From: Collinsella sp.
Lineage (GTDB): Bacteria; Actinomycetota; Coriobacteriia; Coriobacteriales; Coriobacteriaceae
NCBI GenBank assembly: GCA_014871605.1
Contig: WGSQ01000063.1
Location: 1 to 9,416, forward strand
DNA length: 9,416 nt
Reading direction: 5' to 3'
Part shown: one piece after another, positions 1-6,728 of the stretch
How the letters are laid out: the number at the start of each line of letters is the position of its first letter
Numbering within the stretch: the stretch's first letter is position 1
Notes under the pieces: model-generated
The model's database searches: none
The model's input: only the letters and a program-made list of their open reading frames with translations
Told to the model about the DNA's origin: nothing
Position numbers and translations under genes: made by a program

Positions 1-2
1 CG

Positions 3-2642
3 GGTCCCGCCGCGCGCGTCGAGGGTCGCTCCATCACTACGCTCGAGGGCCTCAAGGCCGAGTCTGAGGCGCTCGCCCGTGCGATGGCTGCCGAAGGCGC
101 CGAGCAGTGCGGTTTTTGCGCCCCCGGCCTTATCATGAACGTGCTGGCGCTTGCCCGCGCCGCCAAGGAGGACCCGAGCCTCGTCGCCACGCGCGAGGAG
201 CTCTCGCGCCAGCTCGCCGGCAACCTGTGCCGCTGCAGCGGCTACGAGAGCCAGCTGCGTGCTATCGTGCGCTTCCTCAACGAGTCCGGCGTGCAGGTGG
301 GCTTCGAGATGCCCGAGCTGCCCGTCAACGACACGAGCTGCGACGGTGTCGCGTACAAGCAGATCACCCACAAGCAGCCCAAGAAGGATTCGAAGGCCTT
401 GCTCGAGGGCCGTCCCGTCTACACGGGCGACATGGTGCCCACCGGCGCGCTTATCGTTAAGCTCAAGCGCAGCCCGTATGCCCGCGCCAAGATCCGCTCC
501 ATCGATACGTCGCGCGCCCTGAAGGTGCCGGGCGTCGTGGGCGTCTACACCTACGAGGACGTGCCCCAGCGCCGCTTTACCATCGCCGGCCAGAGCTATC
601 CGCAGCCGAGTCCCTACGACCGCCTGATTCTCGAGAACCTCGTGCGCTATCAAAACGAAGAGGTGGCGATCGTCGCCGCCGAGACCGAGGAGGCCGCCGA
701 CAAGGCGCTCAAGCTCATCAAGGTCGACTATGAGGTGCTCGAGCCGCTGCTCGACTTTACCCAGGCGCTCGATAATGACATCGTGGTTCACCCCGAGGGC
801 GACGTGACCTTTATGTTCCCGCAGGGCGGCGACGTTGCTCGCAACCTGGTGTGCAGCGGTACCAGCGATTATGGCGATCTGGACGAGGCCTTCGCCCAGA
901 GCGACATCGTCTTTGAGCGCACTTACACCAGCCAGGCCACGCAGACCGCGCCCATGGAGACCTTCCGTGCCTTCGCGACGACCGACGCGTTCGGCCGCAT
1001 CTCGGTGACCACCTCTACGCAGGTGCCCTTCCACGTGCGCCGCATGGTCGCGCAGTCGCTCGACATTCCGCAGTCGCAGGTGCAGGTTATTAAGCCGCGC
1101 ATCGGCGGCGGCTTTGGCTCCAAGCAGACGGGCTGCTGCGAGATCTTTGTTGCGTTTGTGACCCAGCAGACCGGTCGTCCGAGTTACTGCTGCTACACCC
1201 GTGAGGAGACCATCACTGCGGGCAACTCGCGCCACCAGATGCAGATGACCGTTAAGCTGGGCGCCATGAACGACGGCACCATCACGGCCATCGACCTGCA
1301 CACGCTGTCCAACGCCGGCGCGTATGGCGAGCACGCCACCACGACGATCGGCCTTTCGGGCCACAAGAGCCTGCCCATCTACAACCACGTGAAGGCGAGC
1401 CGCTTTAGGTGGGACGCCGTCTACACCAACACCAACCGCGGCGGCGCGTATCGCGGCTATGGTGCCACCCAGGGCCAGTTTGCCGTGGAGAGCGCCGTCA
1501 ACGAGCTCGCCGACATGCTGCACATGGACCCCGCCGACCTGCGCCTTAAGAACATGGTGCGCGAGGGCGAGGTCATGCCGCAGTACTACAACGAGAAGCT
1601 CAACGCCTGCGCGCTCGACCGCTGTCTGCTGCGCGCGATGGACATGATCGGTTGGCGCGACAAGCCGCTGGCCGTGGACCTGGGCGACCGCGTGCGCGCT
1701 CTTGGCTGCGCGCTCACCATGCAGGGATCAGGCATCTCCAACGTGGATATCGCCGGCATCGACATGCGCTTGGAAGAGGACGGCTTCATTACTATCGGCA
1801 CCGGCGCCACCGATAACGGCATGGGCGTCGACACGATCCTGGCGCAGATTGCCGCCGAGGAGCTGGGCGTGGAGAGCTCGCTGATCGTGGTGCGCGGCGT
1901 GGACACCGATGTGTCGCCGTTCGATGCCGGCTCGTACGCGAGCTCGGGTACGTACGTGACGGGGCTTGCCGCCAAGAACGCCGCGACCGAGCTGCGTGAG
2001 AAGATCTGCGCCAAGGCCGCCCAGATGTGGGACGTGGACGCCGCCGACGTGGTCTTCGACGGCCAGTACGTGCGTCTGTCCGACGAGCGCGCCGCTCGCG
2101 AGCGCGGTCGCTACCTTACGCTGCGCGACTTTGCCAACCTGTGTGTCAAGAACATCGAGGGTGGCGACGCGCTGACCTCGCACGCCTCTGCCTGCCTGCC
2201 CGTTTCGCCTCCGCCGTTTATGGCTGGCATTGCCGAGGTCGAGGTCGACAAGGCCACCGGCAAGGTGACTGTGGTCGATTACGCGGCGGCTGTGGACTGC
2301 GGCACCGTGATTAACGAGGCGCTCGCGCGCGTCCAGGCCGAGGGCGGCATTGCCCAAGGTATCGGCCACGCGCTCTATGAGATTGTTGAGCACGATGACC
2401 GCGGCCGCCTGCGTACCGACAACTTTATGAGCTACAAGCTGCCCACGCGCCTGGATATCGGTAGCATTCGCGTGGCCTTTGAGCCTAGCTACGAGCCGAC
2501 GGGTCCGTTTGGTGCCAAGTCGATCGGCGAGGTCGTCATCAACACACCGCTCGCCGCCGTGGCTTCGGCCGTGGCACACGCCACCGGCCACCAGGTGCGC
2601 TCGCTGCCGATCACGCCCGAGAAAGCCCTGCTGGGGGAGTAG
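3..2642 (+). CDS. Molybdenum hydroxylase, xanthine dehydrogenase family, [2Fe-2S]-molybdopterin fusion (5' partial)
   Basis: The frame is open from the window edge, so the true start is upstream; 879 residues are visible, numbered here from position 3. The first ~80 residues are the helical [2Fe-2S] domain of xanthine dehydrogenases, with EGRSITTLEGL, CGFC (C36, C39) and CRC (C76, C78). The upstream plant-ferredoxin-type cluster domain is missing. An aldehyde oxidase/xanthine dehydrogenase hammerhead domain follows at ~110-230, then the molybdopterin domains with GGGFGSKQ (near 368-375), RGYGATQ (near 484) and GAKSIGE, whose Glu843 matches the catalytic base. No FAD domain is present. The Fe-S plus Mo fusion resembles E. 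coli XdhD and the selenium-dependent molybdenum hydroxylases, which oxidise purines or other N-heterocycles in the cytoplasm. The residue matching bovine XDH Glu802, which contacts purine, is Gln375 here (alignment from memory), so the substrate is uncertain. The family is clear; the exact enzyme is not. Confidence 0.9.
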   Translation, partial: GPAARVEGRSITTLEGLKAESEALARAMAAEGAEQCGFCAPGLIMNVLALARAAKEDPSLVATREELSRQLAGNLCRCSGYESQLRAIVRFLNESGVQVGFEMPELPVNDTSCDGVAYKQITHKQPKKDSKALLEGRPVYTGDMVPTGALIVKLKRSPYARAKIRSIDTSRALKVPGVVGVYTYEDVPQRRFTIAGQSYPQPSPYDRLILENLVRYQNEEVAIVAAETEEAADKALKLIKVDYEVLEPLLDFTQALDNDIVVHPEGDVTFMFPQGGDVARNLVCSGTSDYGDLDEAFAQSDIVFERTYTSQATQTAPMETFRAFATTDAFGRISVTTSTQVPFHVRRMVAQSLDIPQSQVQVIKPRIGGGFGSKQTGCCEIFVAFVTQQTGRPSYCCYTREETITAGNSRHQMQMTVKLGAMNDGTITAIDLHTLSNAGAYGEHATTTIGLSGHKSLPIYNHVKASRFRWDAVYTNTNRGGAYRGYGATQGQFAVESAVNELADMLHMDPADLRLKNMVREGEVMPQYYNEKLNACALDRCLLRAMDMIGWRDKPLAVDLGDRVRALGCALTMQGSGISNVDIAGIDMRLEEDGFITIGTGATDNGMGVDTILAQIAAEELGVESSLIVVRGVDTDVSPFDAGSYASSGTYVTGLAAKNAATELREKICAKAAQMWDVDAADVVFDGQYVRLSDERAARERGRYLTLRDFANLCVKNIEGGDALTSHASACLPVSPPPFMAGIAEVEVDKATGKVTVVDYAAAVDCGTVINEALARVQAEGGIAQGIGHALYEIVEHDDRGRLRTDNFMSYKLPTRLDIGSIRVAFEPSYEPTGPFGAKSIGEVVINTPLAAVASAVAHATGHQVRSLPITPEKALLGE

Positions 2643-2666
2643 CGGGTCAGCGAACAAGTCGTAATT

Positions 2667-2696
2667 GGCGGGGCGGGGCAACTCGCCCCGCCTTTT
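2667..2696 (+). terminator. Rho-independent terminator of the molybdenum hydroxylase gene
   Basis: A very GC-rich hairpin lies 24 bases after the stop codon. Arm GGCGGGGCG (2667-2675) pairs with CGCCCCGCC (2684-2692), and TTTT (2693-2696) follows directly. A second register, GGCGGGGC/GCCCCGCC with a 5-nt loop, is also possible. It separates the hydroxylase gene from the tRNA and tig genes downstream. Confidence 0.85.
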
Positions 2697-2754
2697 GCAC
2701 TCGTGGTGAGGTCGTGAGCCTGTAAAACGTGTGCGTGCGCTTGACGTTCGTATC

Positions 2755-2763
2755 TGCTATCAT
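2755..2763 (+). promoter_or_regulatory. Probable extended -10 promoter of tRNA-Leu
   Basis: TGCTATCAT fits an extended -10 element (TGnTATnnT). It would start transcription near 2770, about 12 bases before the mature tRNA. A good-looking TTGACG (2741-2746) is only 11 bases upstream of TATCAT, too close to serve as its -35. Used with 17-18-base spacing, TTGACG would need a poor -10 (TCCTAG or CCTAGT). The position is inferred from consensus only. Confidence 0.45.
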
Positions 2764-2782
2764 TCCTAGTCTGTGCGCTCAT

Positions 2783-2866
2783 GCGGGCGTGGCGGAATTG
2801 GTAGACGCGCCAGATTTAGGTTCTGGTGGGATTCCCGTGAAGGTTCGAGTCCTTTCGCCCGCACCA
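2783..2866 (+). tRNA. tRNA-Leu, anticodon UAG (reads CUA and other CUN codons), CCA encoded
   Basis: The full cloverleaf can be traced. The acceptor stem is GCGGGCG (2783-2789) with CGCCCGC (2856-2862), then discriminator A2863 and CCA at 2864-2866. The D arm contains GCGGAATTGGTAGACGC. The anticodon stem is CCAGA (2810-2814) with TCTGG, around loop TTTAGGT, placing anticodon TAG at 2817-2819. A long variable arm (TGGGATTCCCG region) marks a class II tRNA, and the T arm is GAAGG-TTCGAGT-CCTTT with one G-U pair. The long variable arm, the UAG anticodon and the A discriminator together identify leucine. Confidence 0.97.
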
Positions 2867-2874
2867 ACGCATCT

Positions 2875-2903
2875 GCGTCGGCTTCGGCCGTCGCGACTCT
2901 TTG
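2875..2903 (+). terminator. Possible weak terminator after tRNA-Leu
   Basis: A UUCG-tetraloop hairpin, CGGC-TTCG-GCCG (2879-2890), is extended by GCG/CGC across a T-T mismatch (2875-2877 with 2892-2894). The following tract, gactctttg, has few T residues. It may end the tRNA transcript or set its 3' processing; read-through into tig is possible. Confidence 0.45.
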
Positions 2904-2904
2904 T

Positions 2905-2933
2905 TGCATAAAGGTACCAGCACCTCAGATAAG
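2905..2933 (+). promoter_or_regulatory. Candidate tig promoter
   Basis: TTGCAT (2905-2910) and GATAAG (2928-2933) are 17 bases apart and each partly matches consensus. Transcription would start around 2940, leaving a leader of under 20 bases. The match is weak, and tig could instead be read through from the tRNA promoter. Confidence 0.25.
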
Positions 2934-2945
2934 CTGGGCAGTATG

Positions 2946-2951
2946 AGGAGG
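2946..2951 (+). promoter_or_regulatory. Ribosome binding site that decides the tig start
   Basis: A perfect AGGAGG lies 6 bases before TTG at 2958 and only 3 bases before GTG at 2955. The spacing favours the TTG start. The in-frame ATG at 2943 overlaps this site and has no good site of its own. Confidence 0.75.
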
Positions 2952-2957
2952 AACGTG

Positions 2958-4256
2958 TTGAACATCACCGCTTCTGACGTCAAGGACGCCAAGCTCACCG
3001 CTACGGTCACCATCCCGGCCGCCGACGTCGACGCCGCGATCAAGAAGGCCTACAAGGATACCGCCAAGAAGTACCGCTTCCCGGGCTTCCGCGCCGGTAA
3101 GGCTCCCCGTCCGGTCATCGACTCCGCTCTTGGCGCCGAGGCTACCCTCGCTCAGGCCACCAACGACCTGATCGCCGCCAACGAGCCCGCCGTCCTCAAC
3201 GAGCTGGACATCGTCCCCACCAAGAGCGGTGACTACAAGGAGCTCGACCTCGCCAAGGACCACGAGGACTACACCTACACCGTCGAGTTCTCCCTGCGTC
3301 CCGCCGCTGAGCTCTCCTCCTTCGACGCCGTCGAGATCGAGATGCCTCCTGCGGAGGTCACCGAGTCCGAGATCAACAACCAGGTTGAGATGCTCCTCAA
3401 CTACCGTGCCACCTTCGAGGACGTCGAGGGTCGTGCCGTCGAGGCCGAGGACTACGTTACCGTCGACCTCAAGGCCGTCGAGAACGCCGACAACTTTGCC
3501 GCCGAGGGCCGCATGCTCATCGCCGGTAGCGACAGCAACCCCAAGGAGTTCAACGAGGCCCTGATCGGCGCTAACGTTGACGACGTTAAGACCGTCACCT
3601 GGACCGACGAGGTCGAGGAGGGCGAGGAGGCCGAGACCCACACCGTCGAGGTCACCGTCAAGGGCATCAAGGTCCGCAACACCCCCGAGCTCACCGACGA
3701 GCTCGTCAAGTCCGACTTTGGCTTCGACAGCATCGACGCTATGCGCGACGCCATCAAGCTCGAGATCGAGCAGGACAAGGCTTCTCGCCTCCCGGCCGAG
3801 AAGGAGAACCGTTGCGTCTCCGCTCTCGCCGAGCGTCTGCAGCTCGACGAGATGGACGCCGACTACGAGCAGTCCGTCTTTGAGGAGCTTGGCCAGAACT
3901 TCCTGTCCAACCTCGCTGCCCGCGGCATGACCCTGGACACCTGGCTGCCCGCTTCCGGCCTGACCATGGAGCAGTTCATCGGCGACCTGCACAAGCAGGC
4001 CAACGACGTTGCCCGCGAGTCCCTGGCGCTCGACGCCCTCGCCCGTGAGCTCAAGATTGAGGTCACCGAGGACGACGTCAACGCCGAGTTCGAGAAGGCT
4101 GGCGTCAAGGACGTCGAGGCTTCCAAGGCCGAGTTCATCGCCGATGGCCGCATGCCTGCCGTCCGCGAGTCCATCCGTCGCTCCAAGGCCGTCGACCACC
4201 TGGTCGAGAACGCCAAGGTGACCGAGGTCGACGAGACCGCCAAGGACGCCGAGTAA
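2958..4256 (+). CDS. tig: Trigger factor, ribosome-associated chaperone and peptidyl-prolyl isomerase
   Basis: Trigger factor docks at the ribosomal exit tunnel, shelters nascent chains and has an FKBP-type prolyl isomerase domain. From TTG 2958 the protein is 432 residues, the usual family length. The N-terminal domain (about 1-115) carries the ribosome-docking signature GFRAGKAP at 43-50. The FKBP-like domain spans about 150-250 (from the EAEDYVTVDL region to VKGIKVRNTPELTDELV). The C-terminal helical, SurA-like chaperone domain fills the rest and ends in a very acidic tail. TTG was chosen for its 6-base spacing from AGGAGG; GTG at 2955 would add one residue and ATG 2943 five. It precedes clpP and clpX, the common bacterial order that groups nascent-chain folding with proteolysis. 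Codon bias is strong (GCC, GAG, GAC, CTC), as expected for an abundant protein. The function is secure; only the start is open. Confidence 0.96.
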   Translation: MNITASDVKDAKLTATVTIPAADVDAAIKKAYKDTAKKYRFPGFRAGKAPRPVIDSALGAEATLAQATNDLIAANEPAVLNELDIVPTKSGDYKELDLAKDHEDYTYTVEFSLRPAAELSSFDAVEIEMPPAEVTESEINNQVEMLLNYRATFEDVEGRAVEAEDYVTVDLKAVENADNFAAEGRMLIAGSDSNPKEFNEALIGANVDDVKTVTWTDEVEEGEEAETHTVEVTVKGIKVRNTPELTDELVKSDFGFDSIDAMRDAIKLEIEQDKASRLPAEKENRCVSALAERLQLDEMDADYEQSVFEELGQNFLSNLAARGMTLDTWLPASGLTMEQFIGDLHKQANDVARESLALDALARELKIEVTEDDVNAEFEKAGVKDVEASKAEFIADGRMPAVRESIRRSKAVDHLVENAKVTEVDETAKDAE

Positions 4257-4308
4257 TTCTCGCCACCTTGCCCGCGAGCGCATGCGTGCGCCCGTGATGG
4301 GGTAAAGT

Positions 4309-4314
4309 TATACA
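4309..4314 (+). promoter_or_regulatory. Candidate -10 box upstream of clpP
   Basis: TATACA lies in the AT-rich patch GTAAAGTTATACA between tig and clpP. No good -35 is seen; the hexamer 17 bases upstream is GTGCGC. A start near 4321 would give a leader of about 100 bases that includes the 4333-4373 hairpin. CCGGTT is directly repeated at 4315-4320 and 4323-4328, just after this box. Confidence 0.3.
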
Positions 4315-4332
4315 CCGGTTATCCGGTTGCTT

Positions 4333-4380
4333 CGTACGGTGCCAGCCAATGCATAGCATGCGGGCACCGTACGTTTATCT
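4333..4380 (+). terminator. 11-bp hairpin between tig and clpP, possible tig terminator or clpP leader attenuator
   Basis: CGTACGGTGCC (4333-4343) is perfectly complementary to GGCACCGTACG (4363-4373). The 19-base interior can form a small GCAT/ATGC stem (4351-4354 with 4358-4361). The tract after it, TTTATCT, is a weak T run. It may terminate tig transcripts partially, or act as a leader or RNA-stability hairpin if clpP transcription starts upstream near 4321. Confidence 0.55.
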
Positions 4381-4419
4381 AGAACCAATTTGGTCCGCAA
4401 GAGAGAAATGGAGATGCGT

Positions 4420-5040
4420 ATGATCGCCAAGTTCGATTCCGCCCTCGTGCCATACGTTATCGAGCAGACGCCGCGCGGCGAGCGCAGCTACGATATCTAT
4501 TCGCGCCTGCTCAACGACCGCATCATCTTCTTAGGCGAGGAGATCAACTCCGTCAGCGCCAACCTGGTCGTTGCCCAGCTGCTGCATCTTGAGAGCCAGG
4601 ATGCCGAGAAGGATATCTCGCTCTACATCAATTCGCCCGGTGGCGAGGTCTACTCCGGCCTGGCGATTCTTGACACCATGAACTTCATTAAGCCGCAGGT
4701 CTCCACCATCTGCGTCGGTATGGCCGCGTCCATGGCCGCCGTGCTGCTTTCGGCCGGCGCCAAGGGCAAGCGTTTCTGCCTGCCGCACTCCAAGGTCATG
4801 ATTCACCAGCCCAGCGGCGGTGCCCAGGGTCAGCAGACCGAGATCGAGATCGTGGCCGAGGAGATCAAGAAGACCCGCCGTGAGCTCAACCAGATCCTGT
4901 CCGACGCCTCGGGCCAGCCCATCGAGAAGGTTCAGGCCGATACCGAGCGTGACAACTACCTCACGGCTGTCGAGGCCCTCGACTACGGCCTAATCGACCG
5001 TATTGTCACCTCGCGCGACCTCGCCGCGAAGGACGCCTAG
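4420..5040 (+). CDS. clpP: ATP-dependent Clp protease proteolytic subunit ClpP
   Basis: ClpP is the barrel-shaped serine peptidase that degrades proteins threaded in by ClpX or another Clp ATPase. The 206-residue protein has normal family length and matches from end to end. The catalytic triad is visible: Ser104 in GMAASMA, His129 in MIHQPSGG and Asp178 in TERDNY, with the same spacing as E. coli Ser97, His122 and Asp171. YINSPGGEV and the handle region with GGAQGQQTEIEI are also present. ATG 4420 was chosen because GGAG (4410-4413) lies 6 bases upstream; in-frame ATGs at 4414 and 4408 would add two or four residues and have poorer sites. The stop is one base before clpX, so the two form an operon. 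Only one clpP is present, unlike the clpP1-clpP2 pair of many Actinobacteria. The N-terminus is short, so any processing would remove few residues. Confidence 0.97.
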   Translation: MIAKFDSALVPYVIEQTPRGERSYDIYSRLLNDRIIFLGEEINSVSANLVVAQLLHLESQDAEKDISLYINSPGGEVYSGLAILDTMNFIKPQVSTICVGMAASMAAVLLSAGAKGKRFCLPHSKVMIHQPSGGAQGQQTEIEIVAEEIKKTRRELNQILSDASGQPIEKVQADTERDNYLTAVEALDYGLIDRIVTSRDLAAKDA

Positions 5041-5041
5041 G

Positions 5042-6448
5042 ATGGCCGGTAACATGCAGGACAACTTTGACGAGAACGGCAACCCCATCCGCTGCTCCTT
5101 CTGCGGAAAAGAGCAGGGGCAGGTTCGCCGCCTTGTAAAGGGTCCGACCAACATCTTTATCTGCGACGAGTGCGTTGCCGCCTGCTCCGAGATTTTGGAG
5201 GAGTCGCTGGCTTCGGACTTTATGGACGCCGCCCGCAACGGCAAGCTGCCGGGCTTCCTCAACGACCACGGCCAGGCTGCATCCCAGCCCGCCGCGGCCC
5301 CCGAGACCGAGGGTTTTGAGCTAGAGGACGATCGTCAGGTCATCACGCACGTGCCGACGCCGCACGAGATCTATGACGAGCTTTCGGCCTATGTTATGGG
5401 TCAGGAGGACGCCAAGCGCGCCATGTCGGTGGCCGTGTACAACCACTACCGCCGCGTGATTGAGGGCGGCGCTGCGGTGTCTGCCTTTGATGACGACATG
5501 GGCTCGCAGTTCGATGACGATATGGACGAGGTAGAGCTCGCCAAGTCCAACATCCTGCTGCTCGGTCCCACCGGTACCGGCAAGACGCTGCTGGCCCAGA
5601 CGCTCGCGCGCATCCTCGAGGTGCCGTTTGCCATCGCCGATGCCACCGCGCTCACCGAGGCTGGTTACGTTGGCGAGGACGTGGAGAACATCCTGCTCAA
5701 GCTCATCAATGCTGCCGATGGCGACATTGAGCGCGCGCAGGTGGGCATTATCTACGTGGACGAGATCGACAAGATCGCCCGCAAGGCCGAGAACCTCTCC
5801 ATTACCCGCGATGTTTCGGGCGAGGGCGTTCAGCAGGCGCTGCTTAAGATTCTTGAGGGCACGGTGGCCAGCGTTCCGCCCACCGGCGGCCGCAAGCATC
5901 CCCAACAGGAGCTGCTTCAGATCGACACGACTAACATCCTGTTCATCTGCGGCGGTGCTTTTGTGGGTTTGGATAAGATTATCGCCGACCGCGTTGGCAA
6001 CAAGGGCGTAGGCTTTAACTCCGAGATCGCCGGCCCCACTTCGGTCGACGAGAACGACCTGCTGCGTCAGGTGCTTCCGCAGGACCTCAACGCCTTTGGC
6101 ATGATCCCCGAGTTTGTGGGACGTACGCCCGTCGTCACCCAGACGCAGGCGCTCGACGAGGACGACTTGGTGTCGATCCTGACCGAGCCCAAGAACGCCG
6201 TGGTGCGTCAATACCGCAAGATGTTCCAGCTCGAGGACGTTGAGCTTGAGTTTGAGGACGCCGCCCTGCACGAGATCGCCCGCATGGCGCTCGCCCGCAA
6301 GACCGGCGCCCGCGGCCTGCGCTCCATCTGCGAGGACGTGCTGCAGCAGACGATGTTCGACCTGCCCAGCGAGGAGGGCGTTTCCAAGGTCATCGTGACC
6401 GAAGCCTCCGTAAAGGGCGAAGAGCAGCCCCAGCGCATCTACGGCTAA
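5042..6448 (+). CDS. clpX: ATP-dependent Clp protease ATP-binding subunit ClpX
   Basis: ClpX is the AAA+ hexameric unfoldase that recognises substrates such as ssrA-tagged proteins and feeds them to ClpP. From ATG 5042 it has 468 residues, longer than the ~424 of E. coli. The N-terminal zinc domain has C18, C21, C41 and C44. The AAA+ core has Walker A GPTGTGKT (175-182), pore loop GYVGED, Walker B with D240-E241, the RKH loop (284-286), an arginine finger in FVGRTP (R361) and sensor-2 GARGLR (422-427). VGF (323-325) stands in the place of the ClpP-docking IGF loop, so it should pair with the adjacent ClpP. Extra length comes partly from an acidic insert near 145-163 that holds FDDDM twice. 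The start follows the clpP stop by one base and has AAGGA (5029-5033) 8 bases upstream inside clpP, which suggests translational coupling. A terminator follows the gene. Confidence 0.98.
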   Translation: MAGNMQDNFDENGNPIRCSFCGKEQGQVRRLVKGPTNIFICDECVAACSEILEESLASDFMDAARNGKLPGFLNDHGQAASQPAAAPETEGFELEDDRQVITHVPTPHEIYDELSAYVMGQEDAKRAMSVAVYNHYRRVIEGGAAVSAFDDDMGSQFDDDMDEVELAKSNILLLGPTGTGKTLLAQTLARILEVPFAIADATALTEAGYVGEDVENILLKLINAADGDIERAQVGIIYVDEIDKIARKAENLSITRDVSGEGVQQALLKILEGTVASVPPTGGRKHPQQELLQIDTTNILFICGGAFVGLDKIIADRVGNKGVGFNSEIAGPTSVDENDLLRQVLPQDLNAFGMIPEFVGRTPVVTQTQALDEDDLVSILTEPKNAVVRQYRKMFQLEDVELEFEDAALHEIARMALARKTGARGLRSICEDVLQQTMFDLPSEEGVSKVIVTEASVKGEEQPQRIYG

Positions 6449-6471
6449 AACCTGTCAAAACGTCTTTGTCG

Positions 6472-6507
6472 ATAGCCTCCGACCATCCGCGGTCGGAGGC
6501 TATTTTA
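6472..6507 (+). terminator. Rho-independent terminator of the clpP-clpX operon
   Basis: A perfect 13-bp stem, ATAGCCTCCGACC (6472-6484) with GGTCGGAGGCTAT (6491-6503), has the 6-base loop ATCCGC and is followed by TTTTATATATA. It begins 24 bases after the clpX stop. It implies that valS is transcribed from its own promoter. Confidence 0.92.
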
Positions 6508-6534
6508 TATATACGCAAAACACCCAACTACCTG

Positions 6535-6543
6535 TGTTATTCT
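6535..6543 (+). promoter_or_regulatory. Probable extended -10 promoter of valS
   Basis: TGTTATTCT fits the extended -10 pattern TGnTATnnT, like the element before tRNA-Leu. The hexamer 17 bases upstream (GCAAAA) is not a -35 match. Transcription from about 6550 would give a leader of roughly 185 bases before valS. The preceding terminator makes a promoter in this gap necessary; its exact place is inferred. Confidence 0.45.
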
Positions 6544-6598
6544 GTGTGTTTGTTTAAGCCTCAGCGAAGTCATTCAGACTGAAGTAATCGATACCTAA

Positions 6599-6714
6599 GG
6601 GGAGGAATGTAGGCCCGATTTTCGTAGATTCCGCCCGAGCCGAAGACCACTTAATGTGGTCTTCGAGCGAGCCCAGGGCCTGACCGAGCGAAAATCGGGC
6701 CTACATTCCTCCCC
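6599..6714 (+). repeat. Perfect 26-bp inverted repeat with nested hairpin in the valS leader
   Basis: The left arm (6599-6624, starting GGGGAGGAATG) is the exact reverse complement of the right arm (6689-6714, ending CATTCCTCCCC). The 64-base interior holds a second stem, CGAAGACCAC (6641-6650) with GTGGTCTTCG (6656-6665), loop TTAAT. No T run follows either stem, so neither is an ordinary terminator. No T-box core (TGGNACCGCG) or run of valine codons in a leader peptide is visible. No clear target-site duplication flanks the element (cctaa on the left, gacgg on the right). It is either a structured regulatory leader of valS or an inserted palindromic element. Confidence 0.85.
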
Positions 6715-6728
6715 GACGGGCAAGGGAG
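6709..6728 (+). promoter_or_regulatory. valS ribosome binding site with a possible sequestering partner
   Basis: The binding site GGGAG (6724-6728) is 6 bases before ATG 6735. CTCCC (6709-6713), in the 3' arm of the large inverted repeat, can pair with it over a 10-base loop. The same CTCCC bases pair with GGGAG in the 5' arm in the long stem, so the two folds exclude each other. The binding site is firm; the switching role is inferred. Confidence 0.5.

Noticed and set aside
1728..2681. 317-codon open frame on the - strand over the hydroxylase 3' end
   Set aside because: It is antisense to conserved molybdopterin-domain coding sequence and runs through the terminator. No recognisable domain.
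2925..4283. 452-codon open frame on the - strand across tig
   Set aside because: It mirrors the highly biased tig codons (GAC, GAG and GTC read backwards as Val, Leu and Asp). The translation is a repetitive L/V/G/D string, a typical shadow of a highly expressed gene.
4384..4394. Near-palindrome ACCAATTTGGT before clpP as an operator
   Set aside because: Arms of only five bases, and no match to the CtsR, HspR (HAIR) or ClgR sites I know, so it is too weak to call.
5321..6271. 316-codon open frame on the - strand within clpX
   Set aside because: It lies opposite the ClpX AAA+ core; the composition is that of a shadow frame.
6654..6683. Short leader ORF (ATG TGG TCT ...) as an attenuation peptide
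   Set aside because: It has no ribosome binding site and no valine codons in its frame. The ATG-TAG at 6607-6612 also has a binding-site spacing too short to work.
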